Assembly (NCBI GenBank): GCA_017506865.1
Contig: JAFCMP010000412.1
Location: 496,001 to 560,000, forward strand
Length of the DNA stretch: 64,000 nucleotides
From: Tribonema minus
Lineage: Eukaryota > Sar > Xanthophyceae > Tribonematales > Tribonemataceae
Direction: 5' to 3'
Under the pieces are notes generated by a model. It worked only from the letters and a program-made list of their open reading frames with translations, did no database searches and had not been told where the DNA came from. Below are positions 61,401 to 64,000 of the stretch, piece by piece. A program made the translations under genes and the position numbers. The first letter of the stretch is position 1, and the number at the start of each line of letters is the position of its first letter.

Positions 61401-63792
61401 CGCCATTGCTAGCAGTGGTTCCGGAGGCGGTCGCGGCGACGCACGCCAGCAAGCGACAGCCGAGCCAGCGTGTGCACTGCCGATGCAGCACAGGATACAG
61501 CAATGCTCAGCACTATTGGGTGCGGCGCACCTCTTGCCCTCGCCTTATTCTGCGTTGGCAGCCAACGTTACGTGTAGCCACGGCAGAGTCTGAAGGGCAT
61601 TGTCAGTCACCGGCTTCCTTATCACCCGCAAGGCCATGTTGAAGCCCTTTTTGTGCATACTCGCGGCTCAGTAGTTGTGAGCCTGTACCTCGCGAGCGCT
61701 GCCGCACACTGTAGCCCACACTCCTGACAAGACACCAGTGGGACTTTGAAGTAGCGTGTACGCCTTAGTAGCGAGCAAGTTGCTCGGGGCAACAGCCTCA
61801 TTGTCCTTGTCAGTCCCGCAGCAAGTTCGCCTTGCAACAACATGATTTGAATCAAAACATCGTGTTCACTGGATGTGCAGCAAGTGGTGCTGAAGACGCT
61901 CTGCGTCTCGCAGCAAGTTGTCCTATCAACAACATGATCTTAATCGAAATACATTGTTGTCACTGGTGGTGCAGCAAGTGGTGCTGAAGATACCCCGCGT
62001 CGTTTTACAACCTGATTTCAATAACAATCAGAGTATTGTGTTCACTGGTCCTGCAGCAAGTGGTGTTGAAGATACCTCGCGACGACGCGCCGCGCACCTC
62101 CGCCAACGACCTGGAGCTGGAGATGGTGCTGCTCAAGGAGCTGGGCCACCCGAACATATGTGAGACGAGCCACAACTGCTGCGTTGTACTCCTCATGGAC
62201 TTGTACTGCCGTGTACTACACCTTGTACTGCCGTGTACTGCACCTTGAATGGTCATGCTACAGTACACGACGTTGCACGCAGCATGAATCCTAGTGCTGT
62301 AGCTCCGACGTTTCAACTATCAGTACCGCTGTGCAGTACACCTGCACACTTCATTGTAGATGTACCTACAGAGGTGGCGTAACTCCTCGAGGCAGTGCTC
62401 CCCCCCCCCCCCCCCCCTAGCACTTGTGAGATGACTGGCTTAACCTTGGCGCCATAAGCGAACACTTCATGCTAACCCTAACCCTCACCCTGCAGCAACT
62501 TCAGCAACTCCACAGCCACATTGAGGCAGCTTATTGCAACAGCACATATCGAACAATCAAAATCAGCATCTGTGAAGGCAATGGTCCACTCTCGCTTTTG
62601 AAACAAGATTCTTCTCACTGTGAAGCGCTGGTCTGCATTCTCCGGGATGAAAGTGGGAATGGTGCACTTCACTTACCAATGTCGCCTGTTCTTGGTTCAC
62701 AAACCTCTTCGTTTTCACATTTTCAAAGTCGTAGTCCCCGCCCCCTCCCCCTCCCCCTCCCCCTCCCCCTGTTTGTTGTGGCACCGACCGGCGCATTGAT
62801 TCAATCAGCGCATCTGGGACCAGGGTTCTCGACACCAGGCCCATGCGCTTCTTCCTAGTCCTCGTGCCCCCCCCCCCCCCCCCCCAAATCTCGCATCAGG
62901 CTAGGGTATTATAAGGTTTGCGTGCGGGACCAGGGGCAGCATTACCAAGACGTGCCCCCCCTCATGACACTTGCACTTGCTGCGCGTTCGCAATGCAGGC
63001 GCCATGATGTTTGGAGGCAAGACGCCAACGGGCACTCCATTCATGGCTATGGAGCCGTTGATGGGCGGCAGCCTGACCAAGGTGGTGGACAACATGTCCA
63101 GATTTGCGCCGTGGACGCAGGTGGGCGCGCAAACTAAGTAGGGCTAGGGCTTGGGGTGGCAGCAGACTGTTGCCCTGTGCATTTGCCGCGCCTGCTGTAA
63201 ATGCAAGCTGATGGACGATGCGCCGACAGTCCGCGAGAAGGAAGGCGCGCCACTAACAAATGTCAGTCGCAGTGTGGCCCTCCTGCTGCAGTTTGTACGG
63301 GTCTGCATGTGTACTGTTTACTAATTCTCGCTCAGGGCGCGAAACAGCCCAGATGAATGGCATCTAAGTTGAAGCTTGCTGTACGGAATCTACATGTCGT
63401 GTGACAGTCTGAAAGTGTCTCAATGACAACCACTCAAACGCCGCCGCCGCCATATGGCATCGCGTATAGAAGTATGTACTTCTATAGGCCCTGAGGGAGT
63501 CCCTACGTCGGGTGCGCTCTTGTGGTCCGCGGCCTATGCTGCACCCCAAGACCCTCAGTAGATGCTTGTGTCGCAATGCGGCCCAACATGTGCGCCCCAC
63601 GCGTGTGTATGCCACAACAGGTCCTTTACTTGCTTCTCTCTTGCGTAGAAGTATTTAGGGTATGTTTACCCGAGTGACCGCGGCGCTCATGGCTCTAACT
63701 TGATCTTGCTCTGAACTCCCCCTTGCAGGGCCTGCATTACGCACGCGACATCGCATGCGCCTTTTCCTTCCTGCACGAGGAGGCGATCGCAG
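58406..63792 (+). CDS. Protein kinase, 3' end beyond window
   Basis: Exons supported are 58406-58650, 58862-59097 (or to 59115), about 59860-60454, 62057-62159, 62999-63120 and 63729-63792; the gene runs off the right edge. The first 300 or so residues are Ser/Ala-rich without a known domain. The kinase domain starts in the third exon: EYMTCGAMCNIYTARWHGK replaces the usual glycine-rich loop and lacks the normal GxGxxG. It is followed by QVVLKIPRDD with the ATP-binding Lys, LELEMVLLKELGHPNI with the helix C Glu, FMAMEPLMGGSLTKVVDNM (hinge) and ARDIACAFSFLHEE (helix E). The catalytic loop lies past the window. The style resembles algal tyrosine-kinase-like kinases. The reading frame shifts once between about 60150 and 60290 in a G-rich run, by an indel, a sequencing error or a tiny unseen intron. 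Confidence 0.82.
60543..60920 (+). repeat. Donor-edge copies of kinase exon 3
   Basis: After the true donor at 60455, copies of the exon end (CNIYTARWHGK) lie with GT donors at 60588 and 60743, and a third strongly decayed copy near 60902. Spacings are 133, 155 and 159 bp. Confidence 0.9.
61813..62056 (+). repeat. Acceptor-edge copies of kinase exon 4
   Basis: Copies of the exon start (QVVLKIPR) preceded by a GCAG acceptor lie near 61872-61900 and 61967-62000, with shorter CAGCAAGT fragments near 61817 and 61910; the true exon starts at 62057. Confidence 0.88.
62400..62417. repeat. C homopolymer in kinase intron
   Basis: Eighteen C on the coding strand. A second run of about nineteen C lies at 62867-62885, and CCCCCT units at about 62738-62770, all before exon 5. 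Confidence 0.9.
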
Positions 63793-63847
63793 GTGAGAGA
63801 TTCAGATCGCAGTCTGCAGCAGCTTTGCTGGGTTGCGGTCAGCCTTA

Positions 63848-63890
63848 ACGTTAGGGTTGATTATGGGGTAAGGTTTGGGTTAGGGTTAGA
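63848..63890 (+). repeat. Degenerate TTAGGG-like run after kinase exon 6
   Basis: Three or four imperfect TTAGGG-like units lie in the intron that follows the last visible kinase exon. Confidence 0.8.
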
Positions 63891-64000
63891 CACTGATAAC
63901 CCTACACCGCAGCAGTCACCAAGCCTGTGCAAAACGAACAGCAATTGTTCGCGCCGCATTGTGGGTAGTGCCTGTGCCTGTGCGGACGTGCACGGAACGT

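Overview
The window is eukaryotic nuclear DNA, most likely from a microalga. The genes are split into many exons, nearly all joined by GT-AG introns with a few GC-AG. Exons are very GC-rich with Ala/Gly/Ser/Gln tracts, and TTAGGG-type telomere-like repeats are scattered through introns and spacers. The gene set (AP-4 adaptin, gamma-tubulin complex GCP4, ankyrin-DHHC palmitoyltransferase, a two-lobed transferrin, an LYR protein, a kinase) also points to a photosynthetic protist. A chlorophyte or a haptophyte would both fit; the sequence alone does not decide. Exon models below were built by hand from protein similarity, reading-frame phase and splice consensus; every junction listed keeps the frame unless stated.

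Layout: (1) 2-1722, +, 3' part of primase large subunit PRIM2. (2) 3362-12922, -, AP-4 beta subunit, 11 exons. (3) 13331-20068, +, GCP4, 7 exons, head-to-head with AP-4 beta. (4) 20691-30379, +, ankyrin-repeat DHHC palmitoyltransferase, 11 exons. (5) 31526-36278, -, and (6) 37251-42743, +, a divergent pair of paralogous secreted cysteine-rich proteins of unknown function. (7) 44469-55827, -, a two-lobed transferrin with signal peptide and C-terminal membrane anchor, 11 exons. (8) 57848-58268, -, a small LYR-motif protein. (9) 58406 to the right edge, +, a protein kinase, cut by the window end.

Genes 1-4 and 8 are housekeeping (DNA replication, vesicle sorting, microtubule nucleation, protein palmitoylation, mitochondrial assembly). 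Genes 5-7 form a block of surface or secreted proteins next to a predicted iron-binding transferrin and could work together in metal acquisition; this is inference from position only.

The most striking feature is the introns. Across at least seven genes, introns contain serial, decaying copies of the edge of the neighbouring exon together with its splice site, repeated about every 100-200 bp and often close to 160 bp. Copies of a 3' exon edge lie in the intron after it, and copies of a 5' exon edge lie in the intron before it. The introns appear to have grown by repeated local duplication of exon-intron boundaries, leaving ladders of cryptic donor or acceptor sites.
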